Source of the DNA: Bacteroidales bacterium
GTDB taxonomy: Bacteria > Bacteroidota > Bacteroidia > Bacteroidales > P3
Length of the DNA: 46,123 nucleotides
Direction of reading: 5' to 3'
Assembly: GCA_024400415.1 (NCBI GenBank)
Contig: JAKSMS010000011.1
Location: forward strand, 1-46,123
Shown here one piece after another: positions 1 to 9,053 of this stretch. The notes beneath the pieces are model-generated. The model did no database searches and was not told the DNA's origin. It worked only from the letters and a program-made list of their open reading frames with translations. The position numbers and the translations under genes are program-made. How positions within the stretch are numbered: position 1 is the stretch's first letter; each line of letters starts with the position of its first letter.

Positions 1-712
1 GATGGTGGTGACCTTGGTCTTGTCGATCACGGTGAAGTGCTTGGTGTCCATCTCGGAGGAGGCATTGGACTTCTTGCCGATGCCGAGGAATCCGCCGGAC
101 TCGCTTACGATGCCGAGGTTCTTGAGCTCGTCGGCGGTGCCGATCACGAAGTAGGCCTTGTTGGCCTCAGCGGTCTGCTGGGCGATGGTGGCATCTTTCT
201 GCTGGTTGGAGGCGGTGAGGTTGTCGACATTGCGGTTGAGGTCGGCGATAACGACGTTCTTCTTCTCGAGCTCGGAGAGGAGGTCGTTGATCTGCTTCTC
301 CTGGGAGTCTACGCGTTCCTGGAGGCGGGCTACGAATTCTTCGAGCTGGGTGTTCTTCTTGCCGAGGGCTGAGAGCTTGGAGTTGAGGTCGGCAAGCTTC
401 TTCTTGTTGTCGGCCAGCATCTCGTCGATATTGGCTATCTGGTTGGAAATCTCGCCCTTGACGGTGGAGTTGCCTTCGAGGTTGTTCTCCTTGAGGCTCT
501 TGACTGAGCTGTACTTGTCGGAGATCATGGCGAGGTTGTCTTCGATCTGATTGAGCATATCGAAGAGGGAATTGATCTCATCGTCCTTGGAATCTACGAT
601 AGCCTGGAGGGAATCCTTCTCGGCCTGGATCTTGTCGATTTCAGCATTGCCGCAAGCGCCATACATAAGGCCGCCTAATGCGAGACCTAATACGAGGTAT
701 AATCTTTTCATA
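1..712 (-). CDS. Coiled-coil lipoprotein-like protein (5' part, runs off the left edge)
   Basis: The minus strand is open without a stop from an ATG at 712 to the window edge, giving at least 237 residues. The product begins MKRLYLVLGLALGGLMYGAC, a signal peptide ending at a Cys near residue 20 that could be lipidated, although the lipobox (YGAC) is loose. Residues 24-170 are a long heptad-rich stretch dense in Glu, Lys, Asn and Gln, typical of coiled coil. After it comes a glycine-containing segment (about 195-215) that may start a globular domain. Bacteroidetes genomes carry many such lipoproteins of unknown function, so none is assigned. It diverges from the dcp-like gene across about 130 bp. 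Antisense open frames exist here, but the signal peptide and heptad pattern favour this strand. Confidence 0.75.
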
Positions 713-764
713 ATTTTCGGTTCCTTTCTTGGTTGCTTATACAATATTTTTTAATAAAATGGGT

Positions 765-772
765 TATATTTG
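765..772 (+). promoter_or_regulatory. Bacteroidetes -7 promoter box ahead of dcp-like gene
   Basis: TATATTTG matches the phylum consensus TAnnTTTG and lies 72 bp before the ATG of the M3 peptidase. No good TTG -33 element is seen at the usual 19-21 bp. The predicted leader contains an imperfect hairpin at 778-799 (AAAACGACT paired with AGTCCGTTTT). Confidence 0.5.
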
Positions 773-844
773 TGAGTAAAACGACTTGGAGTCCGTTTTA
801 TTGTGTTTCTTGCCAACGAGTAATAAAAAAAATCCTAAAAATAC

Positions 845-2956
845 ATGAAGAAACTCTTAAAGACCATCTTGATCATGACCATAGTAGCCACCGCAACGCC
901 TGCCGAAGGCCAGAAGGGCAACCCTCTGCTGCAGGACTGGAAGACGCCTCACCAGACGCCCCCTTTCAGCAAGATTAAGAACAAGCATTTCGAGCCTGCC
1001 GTGAAGGAGGGCATCAAGCAGGCCGAGGCCAACATCAAGGCCATCACCAACAACGCCGAAGCGCCCACCTTCGAGAACACTATCGTGGCCCTGGAGACCT
1101 CGCAGGAGCTGCTGAGCCGGGTGACTGCCCTGCTCTTCAACCTGAACGAGTGCAACACTAACGCCGAACTGCAGAAGATAGTGCTGAAGGTGTCGCCCGA
1201 GCTGACGAGTTTTGAGAGCAGCGTGTCGATGAACGCCAAGCTCTTTGCCCGCGTGAAGACGCTCTACGACAAGCGTGCCGCCCTTGGGCTGACCGCCGAC
1301 CAGATGAAGCTGCTGGAGGACACCTACCTGGGATTTGTGCGCAACGGCGTGAACCTTGGCGAGGACGAGCAGAAGGCCTTTGCCAAGAACCAGGAGCGCC
1401 TCTCTGAACTGACGCAAAGATTCAACCAGAACGTGCTGGCCGACAACAACAGCTACACGCTGCACGTGACTGATAAGGGCCAGCTGGGCGGACTGCCCGA
1501 AAACGTGCTGGCCGCTGCCCGCGAAGAGGCCCAGAAGCGCAAGCTGGAGGGCTATGTGTTCACGCTGGCTTATCCCTCTTTCGGACCTTTCATGACCTAT
1601 GCCGACAACCAGGAGCTGCGCGAGCAGATGTGGCGCGCCTATAACAGCCGCGGCAACCGCGGAGGCGAGACGGACAACAACGACCTGATACGCCAGATAA
1701 CCGCGCTGAGACTGGAACAGGCCAAGCTGCTAGGATATAGCACCTATGCCGAATACGTGCTGTCGAACCGCATGGTGGAAAGTCCCGCCAGACTGAAGAA
1801 ATTCCAGCAGGACCTGTATAACGCCTGCTATCCGGTAGCCGTAAAGGACCTGAAGGCCGTGACGCGCTACGCCAAAGAGAATGGCCAGATAAAGAGGCTC
1901 TACCGCTGGGACGTGAGCTACTGGACCGAAAAGCTGAAACAGGAGCAGTATAACTTCGACGAGGAACAGCTGCGCCCCTACTTCCAGCTGGAGAAGGTAA
2001 GGCAGGGCATCTTCGACCTGTACGGACGCCTATACGGACTGACCTTCAAGGAGAACAGCGACATAGAGGTGTACCACCCCGACGTGAAGGCCTTTGAGGT
2101 GAGCGACGGCGGCAAGTTCATGGGCGTGCTCTACCTGGACATGCACCCACGCGAGAGCAAGCGCAGCGGCGCCTGGATGACCGAATTCCGCGACCAGAAC
2201 GGCATCAAGGGACATGAACACCGCCCCCTGATACAGGTGGTATGCAACTTCTCGAAACCCGTGGGCGACAAGCCTGCCCTACTGAGCTTCGACGAGGTGG
2301 AGACCTTCATGCACGAGTTCGGCCACGCCATGCACGGCATGCTGTCGGAGGTGACCTATCCGTCGCAGAGCGGCACCAACGTGTACCGCGACTTCGTGGA
2401 ACTGCCCAGCCAGATCATGGAGAACTGGTGCTACGAAACCGAATTCCTCAACACCTTCGCCCGCCACTACAAGACTGGAGATCTGATTCCTGCAGAATAT
2501 ATTAAGAAGATTCGCGAATGCCAGAACTACATGGCAGGATACTACTGCCTGCGCCAGCTGAGCCTGGGCATGGTGGACTTCGCCTTCCACTCGATAACCG
2601 AGCCTATAGAAGGCAAGATTGAGAACTTCGAGCAGGCCCACATGGTAGAGCTGATAGCCCCCGTGGAGGGCTGCAACACCAGCACGGCCTTCACCCACAT
2701 CTTTGCCGGAGGCTATGCCTCGGGATACTACGGCTACAAATGGGCCGAGGTGCTGGACGCCGACGCCTTCAGCCAGTTCAAGCAGAACGGCATCTTCGAC
2801 AAAGCCACCGCAACGAGGTTCCGCAACGAGGTGCTCTCTAAAGGCGGCACCGCCCATCCGGCACAGCTCTACCGCAACTTCATGGGAAGAGAACCCGACC
2901 AGAACGCCCTGCTCATCAGAAGCGGATTCATCCTGCCGATGCTGATCCAGAAGTAA
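845..2956 (+). CDS. dcp: M3 family metallopeptidase, peptidyl-dipeptidase Dcp-like
   Basis: A zinc peptidase that removes dipeptides from, or cleaves, short peptides; members act in the periplasm or cytoplasm. At 703 residues it has full family length. The N-terminus (MKKLLKTILIMTIVATATPAEGQ) looks like a signal peptide, which suggests a periplasmic enzyme. The catalytic motif HEFGH gives zinc ligands His490 and His494 with base Glu491. Glu519 in FVELPSQ, 25 residues on, is the expected third ligand. The helical N-terminal half (about 35-350) matches the M3A fold. The gene stands alone, with its own promoter, between a divergent lipoprotein gene and a repeat tract. Oligopeptidase A is the closest alternative name. 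The family is clear; the exact specificity is inferred. Confidence 0.93.
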   Translation: MKKLLKTILIMTIVATATPAEGQKGNPLLQDWKTPHQTPPFSKIKNKHFEPAVKEGIKQAEANIKAITNNAEAPTFENTIVALETSQELLSRVTALLFNLNECNTNAELQKIVLKVSPELTSFESSVSMNAKLFARVKTLYDKRAALGLTADQMKLLEDTYLGFVRNGVNLGEDEQKAFAKNQERLSELTQRFNQNVLADNNSYTLHVTDKGQLGGLPENVLAAAREEAQKRKLEGYVFTLAYPSFGPFMTYADNQELREQMWRAYNSRGNRGGETDNNDLIRQITALRLEQAKLLGYSTYAEYVLSNRMVESPARLKKFQQDLYNACYPVAVKDLKAVTRYAKENGQIKRLYRWDVSYWTEKLKQEQYNFDEEQLRPYFQLEKVRQGIFDLYGRLYGLTFKENSDIEVYHPDVKAFEVSDGGKFMGVLYLDMHPRESKRSGAWMTEFRDQNGIKGHEHRPLIQVVCNFSKPVGDKPALLSFDEVETFMHEFGHAMHGMLSEVTYPSQSGTNVYRDFVELPSQIMENWCYETEFLNTFARHYKTGDLIPAEYIKKIRECQNYMAGYYCLRQLSLGMVDFAFHSITEPIEGKIENFEQAHMVELIAPVEGCNTSTAFTHIFAGGYASGYYGYKWAEVLDADAFSQFKQNGIFDKATATRFRNEVLSKGGTAHPAQLYRNFMGREPDQNALLIRSGFILPMLIQK

Positions 2957-3360
2957 GAATTGAAAGTTGAAAGTTGAAAGTTGAAAATTGAAAGTTGAAA
3001 GTTGAAAATAGTTGTGGGACAACGGACCCCGAACCTTGAACCTTGAACCTTGAACTTTGAACCAGCTTTGAACCTTGAACTTTGAACCTTGAACGATTCC
3101 AAACGAAGCGTCAGAAAACTCGTTTTCTAGACCGAAGTGCAGAATCGTCATGAGGCGAAGCCGAATAACCTTGAACTTTTGAACCTTGAACTATTGAACT
3201 ATTGAGCTGTTGAACCCTTGAACTTTTGAACCTTGAACTTTTGAACTATTGAACTATTGAACTGTTGAACCCTTGAACCTTTGAACCCTTGAACTTTGAA
3301 CTTTTGAACTTTTGAACTATTGAACCTTGAACTATTGAACTGTTGAACCCTTGAACCTTG
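2957..3360. repeat. Heptamer-type tandem repeat tract (TTGAAAG / TTGAACY)
   Basis: Gene-free DNA between the dcp-like gene and rnr. It opens with about seven near-identical 7-bp units TTGAAAG, then switches to units of 7-9 bp around TTGAAC(C/T)(T) that run with little interruption to ten bases before the rnr ATG. A 77-bp dispersed repeat interrupts it. The same units occur in inverted orientation (GTTCAAGG) at 38.2-39.3 kb. No spacers of constant length occur, so it is not a CRISPR array. No separate promoter for rnr is evident inside it. Confidence 0.85.
3094..3170 (-). repeat. Dispersed 77-bp repeat with palindromic core, copy 1
   Basis: On the minus strand this reads GGTTATTCGGCTTCGCCTCA, then a segment with the hairpin AGAAAACGAGTTTTCT, and ends in GGAATCG. 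Two further copies lie in the opposite orientation at 38938 and 39151. All three are embedded in TTGAAC/GTTCAA tracts, so the tract and the module appear to travel together. It has no coding capacity; a MITE-like or structured intergenic element is possible. Confidence 0.8.
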
Positions 3361-3369
3361 ATCCATACT

Positions 3370-5697
3370 ATGAACGAAATATACGCCAAACAGATACTGA
3401 AGATATTTGCGAACAACCCGTTCGACGCCTTCAACCACAAGCAGATATCCTCACGGCTAGGAGCCCACGACAAGGGCACACGCCAGCTGGTGATGAACAC
3501 CATATTGGAACTGGCCGAAGAAAAATTCCTGGTGGAAGACTCGAAAGGCAAATACAAGATCAACCCCAAGAGCATCAACGACGAACTGATGCCCGACAAC
3601 TATGTGGTGGGCACGATAGACATGAAGGCCTCCGGCAAAGCCTATGTGATTCCCCAGAATCCAGACCTGACCGAAGACATCGAGATATCGGCCAACAACA
3701 CCCGCCACGCCCTACACGGCGACACGGTAAAGGTAAGGCTCTTCCCTCAAAGGAAGATGCACAAGCCCGAAGGCCAAGTGGTAGAGATACTGCAGCGAGC
3801 CAAGACCCGCTTCGTGGGACGCATCCAGAAGCAGGAGAAATTCGCCTTCCTGCTCTGCGACAATAAGAATATGGTGGTAGACATCTTCATCTCCCTCTCC
3901 GACCTAGGCGGAGCCGAGGACGGCGAGAAAGCCGTGGTGGAGATGATCGAATGGCCAGAACGCATGAACAACCCCGTGGGCCGCGTGATCAAGCGCCTCG
4001 GACTGCCGGGCGACAACAACGTAGAGATGCAGTCCATACTGGCCGAATTCGACTTCCCGCTGGACTTCCCCAAGGAGGTAGAGGCAGAAGCCGCCAAGAT
4101 AAAGGACCCTTCCGATAAGGACTTCGGCAGCCGCAAGGACTTCCGCAACACACTCACCTTCACCATCGACCCCGCCGACGCCAAAGACTTTGACGACGCC
4201 CTCTCCTATCGAGTACTGGAGAACGGGAACTATGAGGTGGGCGTACACATAGCCGACGTGTCGCACTACGTGCGTCCCGGCTCGCCCATCGACCGCGAGG
4301 CCTACCAGCGCGGCACCAGCGTGTACCTCGTGGACCGCACCATACCGATGCTGCCCGAAGTGCTGTGCAACAACGTCTGCTCGCTGCGCCCCAACGAAGA
4401 CAAGCTCTGCTTCAGCGCCGTGATGGAGATGAACGACAAGGCCGAAGTGCTGAAGACCTGGTTCGGCAAGACCGTCATCAACTCCGACCGCCGCCTCTGC
4501 TACGAGGAGGCACAGCAAATCATCGATACCGAAGACCCCACGTCGCCCTGCGCCAAGGAGATACTGCAGCTGCACAAGCTGGCCTCGATACTGCGCGGCG
4601 AACGCTATAAGGAGGGCGCCATCAACTTCGAGAGCCAGGAGGTGAAGTTCAACCTTGACGAGAACGGCAAGCCCCTGGGCGTATACATCAAGGAATCCAA
4701 GGAGGCCAACTGGCTGATAGAGGAATTCATGCTGATGGCCAACAAGAAGGTGGCCGAGCACGTAGGGTCCCGCAAGCCCAAGGAGAAAGGCGCTCCCAAA
4801 ACAGACAAGGGACAAGGAGCCAAGACCTTCGTTTACCGCGTCCACGACGAGCCAAACCCCGAGAAACTGAACACCTTTGTGGAATTCGTGGCCAAGCTGG
4901 GCTACAAGATGAAGATCGGCAGCCGCAAGGCGCTGGCCAACTCATACAACCAGCTCTTCGAGAACGTGCGCGGCCGCGGCGAGGAGAACATGATCGACTC
5001 CATAGCCATACGCACCATGAGCAAGGCCTACTACTCCACCCAGAACATCGGCCACTACGGACTGGCCTTCCCGTTCTACACCCATTTCACCTCCCCTATC
5101 CGCCGCTACCCCGACCTGATGGTGCACCGCCTGCTTGAGCGCTACCTCGAAGGCAAGGACAGCGTGAACGCCGAAGAATTTGAAGAATACTGCAAACACT
5201 GCTCCCTGATGGAGAAGCGCGCCGCCGACGCCGAACGCGCCAGCATCAAATACAAGCAGGCCGAATACCTGGCCGACAAGGTGGGACAGGTGTTTGAGGC
5301 CGTAATCTCAGGCGTAAGCAAATGGGGATTCTATGCCGAGATAGAGGACTGCAAGTGCGAGGGCATGGTGCCCATCGGAAGCCTCAAGGGCGACTACTAC
5401 ATGCTCGACGAGGACAACTACCAGATCATCGGCCGACGCTACGGCAAATGCTACAAGCTGGGCTATCCCGTGATGATCCGCGTGAAAGGCGTGGACATGG
5501 TGAAGAAGCAGATCGACTTCGAACTCGTGGACGAACGCGCCGAGATAGACGCCATCATGGACGAGGAGCCGCAGCGCAACCGCCGCAGAGGAAGCAGATC
5601 GCCCAAAGGCCAGCAAGGCGCCCAGAAAAATGCCAAGAGTCCCAAAGGCAGCAAGAGCAGAAGTGCCAAGCCTAAGGCCAGAAAGAAGAAAGAATAA
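3370..5697 (+). CDS. rnr: Ribonuclease R (RNB family 3'-5' exoribonuclease)
   Basis: Processive hydrolysis of RNA, including structured RNA, from the 3' end in the cytoplasm. The order is a winged-helix N-terminus (FNHKQISSRLGA), two cold-shock-type OB folds (about 70-220), the RNB catalytic domain with the acidic signature DPADAKDFDDAL near residue 260, an S1 domain (about 620-710), and a Lys/Arg-rich tail from about 735. The length of 775 residues is normal. I chose the ATG at 3370: an in-frame TTG at 3358 belongs to the last TTGAACC repeat unit, and MNEIYAKQI is the natural beginning. The repeat tract reaches almost to the start codon, which is unusual. An intrinsic terminator follows. Confidence 0.95.
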   Translation: MNEIYAKQILKIFANNPFDAFNHKQISSRLGAHDKGTRQLVMNTILELAEEKFLVEDSKGKYKINPKSINDELMPDNYVVGTIDMKASGKAYVIPQNPDLTEDIEISANNTRHALHGDTVKVRLFPQRKMHKPEGQVVEILQRAKTRFVGRIQKQEKFAFLLCDNKNMVVDIFISLSDLGGAEDGEKAVVEMIEWPERMNNPVGRVIKRLGLPGDNNVEMQSILAEFDFPLDFPKEVEAEAAKIKDPSDKDFGSRKDFRNTLTFTIDPADAKDFDDALSYRVLENGNYEVGVHIADVSHYVRPGSPIDREAYQRGTSVYLVDRTIPMLPEVLCNNVCSLRPNEDKLCFSAVMEMNDKAEVLKTWFGKTVINSDRRLCYEEAQQIIDTEDPTSPCAKEILQLHKLASILRGERYKEGAINFESQEVKFNLDENGKPLGVYIKESKEANWLIEEFMLMANKKVAEHVGSRKPKEKGAPKTDKGQGAKTFVYRVHDEPNPEKLNTFVEFVAKLGYKMKIGSRKALANSYNQLFENVRGRGEENMIDSIAIRTMSKAYYSTQNIGHYGLAFPFYTHFTSPIRRYPDLMVHRLLERYLEGKDSVNAEEFEEYCKHCSLMEKRAADAERASIKYKQAEYLADKVGQVFEAVISGVSKWGFYAEIEDCKCEGMVPIGSLKGDYYMLDEDNYQIIGRRYGKCYKLGYPVMIRVKGVDMVKKQIDFELVDERAEIDAIMDEEPQRNRRRGSRSPKGQQGAQKNAKSPKGSKSRSAKPKARKKKE

Positions 5698-5705
5698 CGA
5701 TAAGG

Positions 5706-5727
5706 AAGAGCCCCAGGGCTCTTTTTT
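5706..5727 (+). terminator. Intrinsic terminator after rnr
   Basis: AGAGCCC, a CA loop, GGGCTCT and a run of T. It closes rnr and overlaps the stop codon of the convergent surface-protein gene by two bases. Confidence 0.85.
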
Positions 5728-8239
5728 ATCTGATGAGGGTGACAGTTCCCACGATGGGCTTGTGAGGCTGGTAGGAGTCGATGGGCTCGAAGTCGATGCG
5801 ATAGACGTAGGCTCCCATCGGACACTTGCGTCCCTTATAGGTGCCGTCCCAAGAACCATGAAGCCCGTCGAACTCATAGAAGCGCTCTCCCCATCGCTGA
5901 TAAAGGGTCACCGTCATGGTGCGGACGCCGTTGCTGAACACCTTGAAGACATTGTTGTTCGTCAGATCCGGCGTAAAGGCATTGGGCACCCATATATCAT
6001 ACGTGCGCTCCACGATGAGGGACAGCCGGACGATGCTGTCGCAGCCATTGATAGAGGCATACGTCACCATAGGCTCGTTGGTGGACTCGGCATATATGTT
6101 GCCGTCGATCCACAGGAGGCTGTCGTTGATAAGATGATAATACTCCGTGGTATCGTAGGTCGGATAAATATGCACGTCGAGGAAAAGATAGGTAGTGTCA
6201 TCGCCATGCGCCTCCACAGATTCGAAATGGCCCGACTGATGATAGGTATGGGGGCCGATAGTGAGTGGGCCGCAATGGGAGGTGTCTATCGCCACGGTGT
6301 CCACATGATGGATGACCAGGTGGAGCCGAACGATGCTGTCGCAGCCGTCTACAGTAGTGAGGGTGAGGGCCGTATTGATTGACTGGCTGTAGGTATTGCC
6401 GTCGATCCATAGGAGGCTGTCGTTGACAAGATCATAGACGTGGAGGGTATCGTAAGTCGGAAAGATATGCACATCGAGGAAAAGATACGTAGTGTCATCG
6501 CCATGCGCCTCCACAGATTCGAAATGGCCCGACTGGAGATAGAGCCGAGAACCGATAGTGAGCGGGCCGCAATGGGAGGTGTCTATCGCCACAGTGTCCA
6601 CATGATGGATGACCAGGTGGAGGCGGAAGATGCTGTCGCAGCCGTCTGCGCCAGGAAGGGTGACGAGCGTGTCGACCGAATGGCTATAGGTGGTGCCGTC
6701 CATCCACAGATAGTCGGTATTGGTCAACTCCACCTGGATGGTAGTGTCGAACGTAGATCCAACGCTGACATGCAGCATCGTAGGACCTGTGCACAAGGTG
6801 CCCGGCAGCAGATAGTCGCCCGATGCAGTATAAATCAACCCGCCGTAAAAGACTGGGCCGCATTCGGAGAGGCTGACATGATTGGTGTCGCCCATGGACA
6901 CCCCCACCGTATCGACTATGCCGCCCAAGGGGGCGTAATAGGCGCCCCAATTCTCGGTGGTGCCGTAGCAGAAGCCGGCAAAGCCTGCGGATGCCGTAGA
7001 GGCAATCTCGTGGTTGTCGATCGAGACCTCCCGGCGCAGATAGGAATAGGCACTTCCGGCAATGGGCGTGAAGCCGTGGAGCGGCGCGCCATCAAGGGTC
7101 ATCAGGGCAGTATCCGCAGTATGGGTGGCTAGATTGATGTAATATTTGGGAGCATAGTTGGAGCGGCAGTCCATCAGCATCTTGGAGATACGGGCACTCT
7201 GCACGCCGTGGTCCATCGGGATAAGGGTGGTGAAGGCCACGTCGCCCCAGTCGCCACCTTGGTTGGACACCGTGCGGCTGGGATGGAACTGCCCCACACA
7301 GATCGGAACATCGGCCGTGATAACCGAGGCCGTGGTGAGATTGGAAAGATATCCAGTGAGTGTATCGACCGAGAAGGTGTTTGTCGAGACGCCGTTGTTG
7401 ATGGTGACCGATCCGTTGCAACGGACAGCAAGCTTGAGTTTGTCGTTGTTGTGAGCCATATCCGGAATGGCCACATACTCAGTTCCCCACGACGAGATGG
7501 GCAGTGCCTGAGTGTAGGTATGGTCGGCCGAAATGGAAGTAGTTTTGGCCAGCGCATTGCCCATAAAGACGGCCACCTTCTTGTTGGCCGAAACCGTAGA
7601 ATTAGTATAATCGGCACCTATCTGAGAGTGGAACACCATCACCTCTCCGCGATTGACAACCCCATAATAGGCGCCGGAGGGGATGCTGCCAGAATTAGCC
7701 GAAGCCGTGAGGCGTACCGTTACCATGGTGTTATCCTCCGTGCCCACGACCACAAAATCAGACGAAGCGTCATGCGAGCCCGCATCAGAAGGCTGCGTCT
7801 TGTAGGTCAGTATGCGATAATCCTTGCCCAGCGCCTCGACGGGAAGCACCAGCGCAGCATCAAAGGCCGTAGGCGAAGGGCAGCGGTTGTAGGCATAAAG
7901 GTCGATGGGCACAGTGCTGGTCACATAAAGGCCAGCCGGCGAGTTGGTGGTCAGGGTTGGATAAGCCTGGGCTGAAGGGATAGAATAGTAGGTCTGCACA
8001 TTGGCCTGAAGAGGGACATTTTGGGTCCACCCAGTATTGGGGTTGGTGATAGTGAGCGTGCCGCTCTGCGACGGATTGACTGCCAGGAAATAGGAAGACC
8101 ACGTATTGACTGGTGCCATAGGGAGAAAAGCCACCCAGAAAGAAGTGCCCCGTGTAGAGACCTGGCACCAAGCCGAGGCACAGCCGCAAATCAGTGCAAC
8201 CAACAGCACAATCTTTTTCAGTATCTTTGCCATATTCAT
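5726..8239 (-). CDS. Surface protein: IgGFc-binding-like N-terminus, T9SS type B sorting domain
   Basis: An 837-residue protein with a signal peptide (IVLLVALICGCASAWCQ). Residues about 28-430 begin TRGTSFWVAFLP and resemble the IgGFc-binding N-terminal domain found in many Bacteroidetes surface proteins; immunoglobulin binding itself is not implied. Residues about 530-735 hold two near-identical copies of a 99-residue repeat (HVDTVAIDTSHCGPLTIG..., GDDTTYLFLDVHI), visible in DNA as a 297-bp direct repeat at 6197/6494. The C-terminus, from VPNAFTP through WDG to GAYVYRI, is the gliding-associated (CHU_C, type B) sorting domain, so the protein should leave the cell through the T9SS encoded at 31-38 kb. 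Two starts, at 8239 and 8233, are equally possible. Adhesion is a guess. Confidence 0.85.
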   Translation of the reverse strand: MNMAKILKKIVLLVALICGCASAWCQVSTRGTSFWVAFLPMAPVNTWSSYFLAVNPSQSGTLTITNPNTGWTQNVPLQANVQTYYSIPSAQAYPTLTTNSPAGLYVTSTVPIDLYAYNRCPSPTAFDAALVLPVEALGKDYRILTYKTQPSDAGSHDASSDFVVVGTEDNTMVTVRLTASANSGSIPSGAYYGVVNRGEVMVFHSQIGADYTNSTVSANKKVAVFMGNALAKTTSISADHTYTQALPISSWGTEYVAIPDMAHNNDKLKLAVRCNGSVTINNGVSTNTFSVDTLTGYLSNLTTASVITADVPICVGQFHPSRTVSNQGGDWGDVAFTTLIPMDHGVQSARISKMLMDCRSNYAPKYYINLATHTADTALMTLDGAPLHGFTPIAGSAYSYLRREVSIDNHEIASTASAGFAGFCYGTTENWGAYYAPLGGIVDTVGVSMGDTNHVSLSECGPVFYGGLIYTASGDYLLPGTLCTGPTMLHVSVGSTFDTTIQVELTNTDYLWMDGTTYSHSVDTLVTLPGADGCDSIFRLHLVIHHVDTVAIDTSHCGPLTIGSRLYLQSGHFESVEAHGDDTTYLFLDVHIFPTYDTLHVYDLVNDSLLWIDGNTYSQSINTALTLTTVDGCDSIVRLHLVIHHVDTVAIDTSHCGPLTIGPHTYHQSGHFESVEAHGDDTTYLFLDVHIYPTYDTTEYYHLINDSLLWIDGNIYAESTNEPMVTYASINGCDSIVRLSLIVERTYDIWVPNAFTPDLTNNNVFKVFSNGVRTMTVTLYQRWGERFYEFDGLHGSWDGTYKGRKCPMGAYVYRIDFEPIDSYQPHKPIVGTVTLIR

Positions 8240-8274
8240 TCCTAGTAGGTTCTAAAAGTTCAACTTTTTGTTTG

Positions 8275-8400
8275 CAGGTGTTCGACGGAGAGCCTAGTTA
8301 AGCCGATTCGCACCTGATTTCAATTTTGGGGGTTCTACTCAAGACGTCTTATTCACTTTGCATAGCCCAAGCGAGCCCCTGATCTCGCTTAGAAAGACGC
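8275..8400 (-). other. Structured 5' leader of the surface-protein gene (candidate cis-regulatory RNA)
   Basis: The transcript from the box at 8403-8410 would carry about 160 nt before the start codon. It can fold GCGTCTT (8394-8400) with AAGACGT (8344-8350) around the perfect hairpin AAGCGAG / CTCGCTT (8384-8390 with 8369-8375). A second domain is closed by CAGGTG (8311-8316) and CACCTG (8275-8280). I recognise no known riboswitch core in it. A plain leader or protein-binding RNA is equally possible. Confidence 0.4.
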
Positions 8401-8402
8401 TG

Positions 8403-8410
8403 CAAAGTTA
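8403..8410 (-). promoter_or_regulatory. -7 promoter box of the surface-protein gene
   Basis: TAACTTTG on the minus strand matches TAnnTTTG exactly and is followed by GCA, as in other boxes in this window. It would give a leader of about 160 nt. Confidence 0.55.
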
Positions 8411-8472
8411 CAAATTTTTTTTCACTTCACCATTTTTTTCTATCTTTTTCTCGCCTACTTTTTTTTAAACAA

Positions 8473-8484
8473 TGATAATTATCA
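8473..8484. promoter_or_regulatory. Perfect 12-bp palindrome TGATAATTATCA, possible operator
   Basis: It lies between the divergent surface-protein gene and umuD, about 140 bp upstream of the latter. It is close to Fur-type half sites (GATAAT) but could be chance in AT-rich DNA. No recognisable LexA/SOS box was found in this interval. Confidence 0.25.
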
Positions 8485-8621
8485 CACATTACACGAGTCG
8501 AAACATTTTGTGTAGCCGCCAATAGTCGTCATCACGGCTCTCCGAAGTGCTGCTTGATGATGCAGATAAAACTGAAAGTTAGAAGCAACAATTTTTTTTT
8601 GGCGGAAGCGTTATTGTAGGC

Positions 8622-9053
8622 ATGAAAGAGATTGAAATACTCAATAGCGGCTTCGCACGGCAGGCCGAGATGCTGCTGGCGCCGGCCATCAAGGCGGGAT
8701 TCCCGAGTCCGGCCGAGGACTATATCCACGACTCGCTCGACTTCAACCGCGACATCGTGAAACACCCCGAAAGCACCTTCTACGGCAGGATCTCGGGCGA
8801 CTCGATGATAGACGCCGGCTTCAACGAGGGCGACCTAGCGGTCATAGACAGGTCCAGAGAACCGGCAGATGGCGACGTGGTGGTGGCCTATATCAACAAC
8901 GAATTCACCATCAAATACCTGGACCTCTCCCACAAGGGGGAGGGCTACATAGAGCTGAGGCCCGCCAATGCGAAATACCGCCCCATCCGCATCGACGAGA
9001 CCGACGAATTCGAGGTGTGGGGCGTGGTAAGCTATGTGATACACCAGCTATGA
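8622..9053 (+). CDS. umuD: UmuD-like S24 self-cleaving protein
   Basis: Accessory subunit of DNA polymerase V: RecA filaments trigger self-cleavage, and UmuD' then binds UmuC for translesion synthesis. The 143 residues match the usual UmuD length. The catalytic dyad is Ser61 in GDSM and Lys98 in FTIKYL. The expected cleavage bond is Ala25-Gly26 in KAGFPSP, as in LexA/UmuD proteins. There is no DNA-binding domain, which separates it from LexA. It overlaps umuC by ATGA, so the two are translationally coupled. Damage control is expected from the family, but no operator is identifiable. Confidence 0.93.
   Translation: MKEIEILNSGFARQAEMLLAPAIKAGFPSPAEDYIHDSLDFNRDIVKHPESTFYGRISGDSMIDAGFNEGDLAVIDRSREPADGDVVVAYINNEFTIKYLDLSHKGEGYIELRPANAKYRPIRIDETDEFEVWGVVSYVIHQL

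Noticed and set aside
857-1465. Long open frame on the minus strand opposite the dcp-like gene (also 2279-3151)
   Set aside because: Shadow of a GC-rich coding sequence: Val/Leu/His-rich translation without motifs, opposite a gene with a full M3 signature.
3358-3369. TTG start for RNase R
   Set aside because: The TTG is the last unit of the repeat tract; the ATG twelve bases later gives the natural N-terminus.
3904-4845. 313-residue minus-strand frame inside rnr
   Set aside because: Antisense to the RNB catalytic domain; composition typical of complement translation and no recognisable domain.
8622-9053. LexA repressor
   Set aside because: Only the S24 peptidase half is present, without a DNA-binding domain, and it overlaps umuC.
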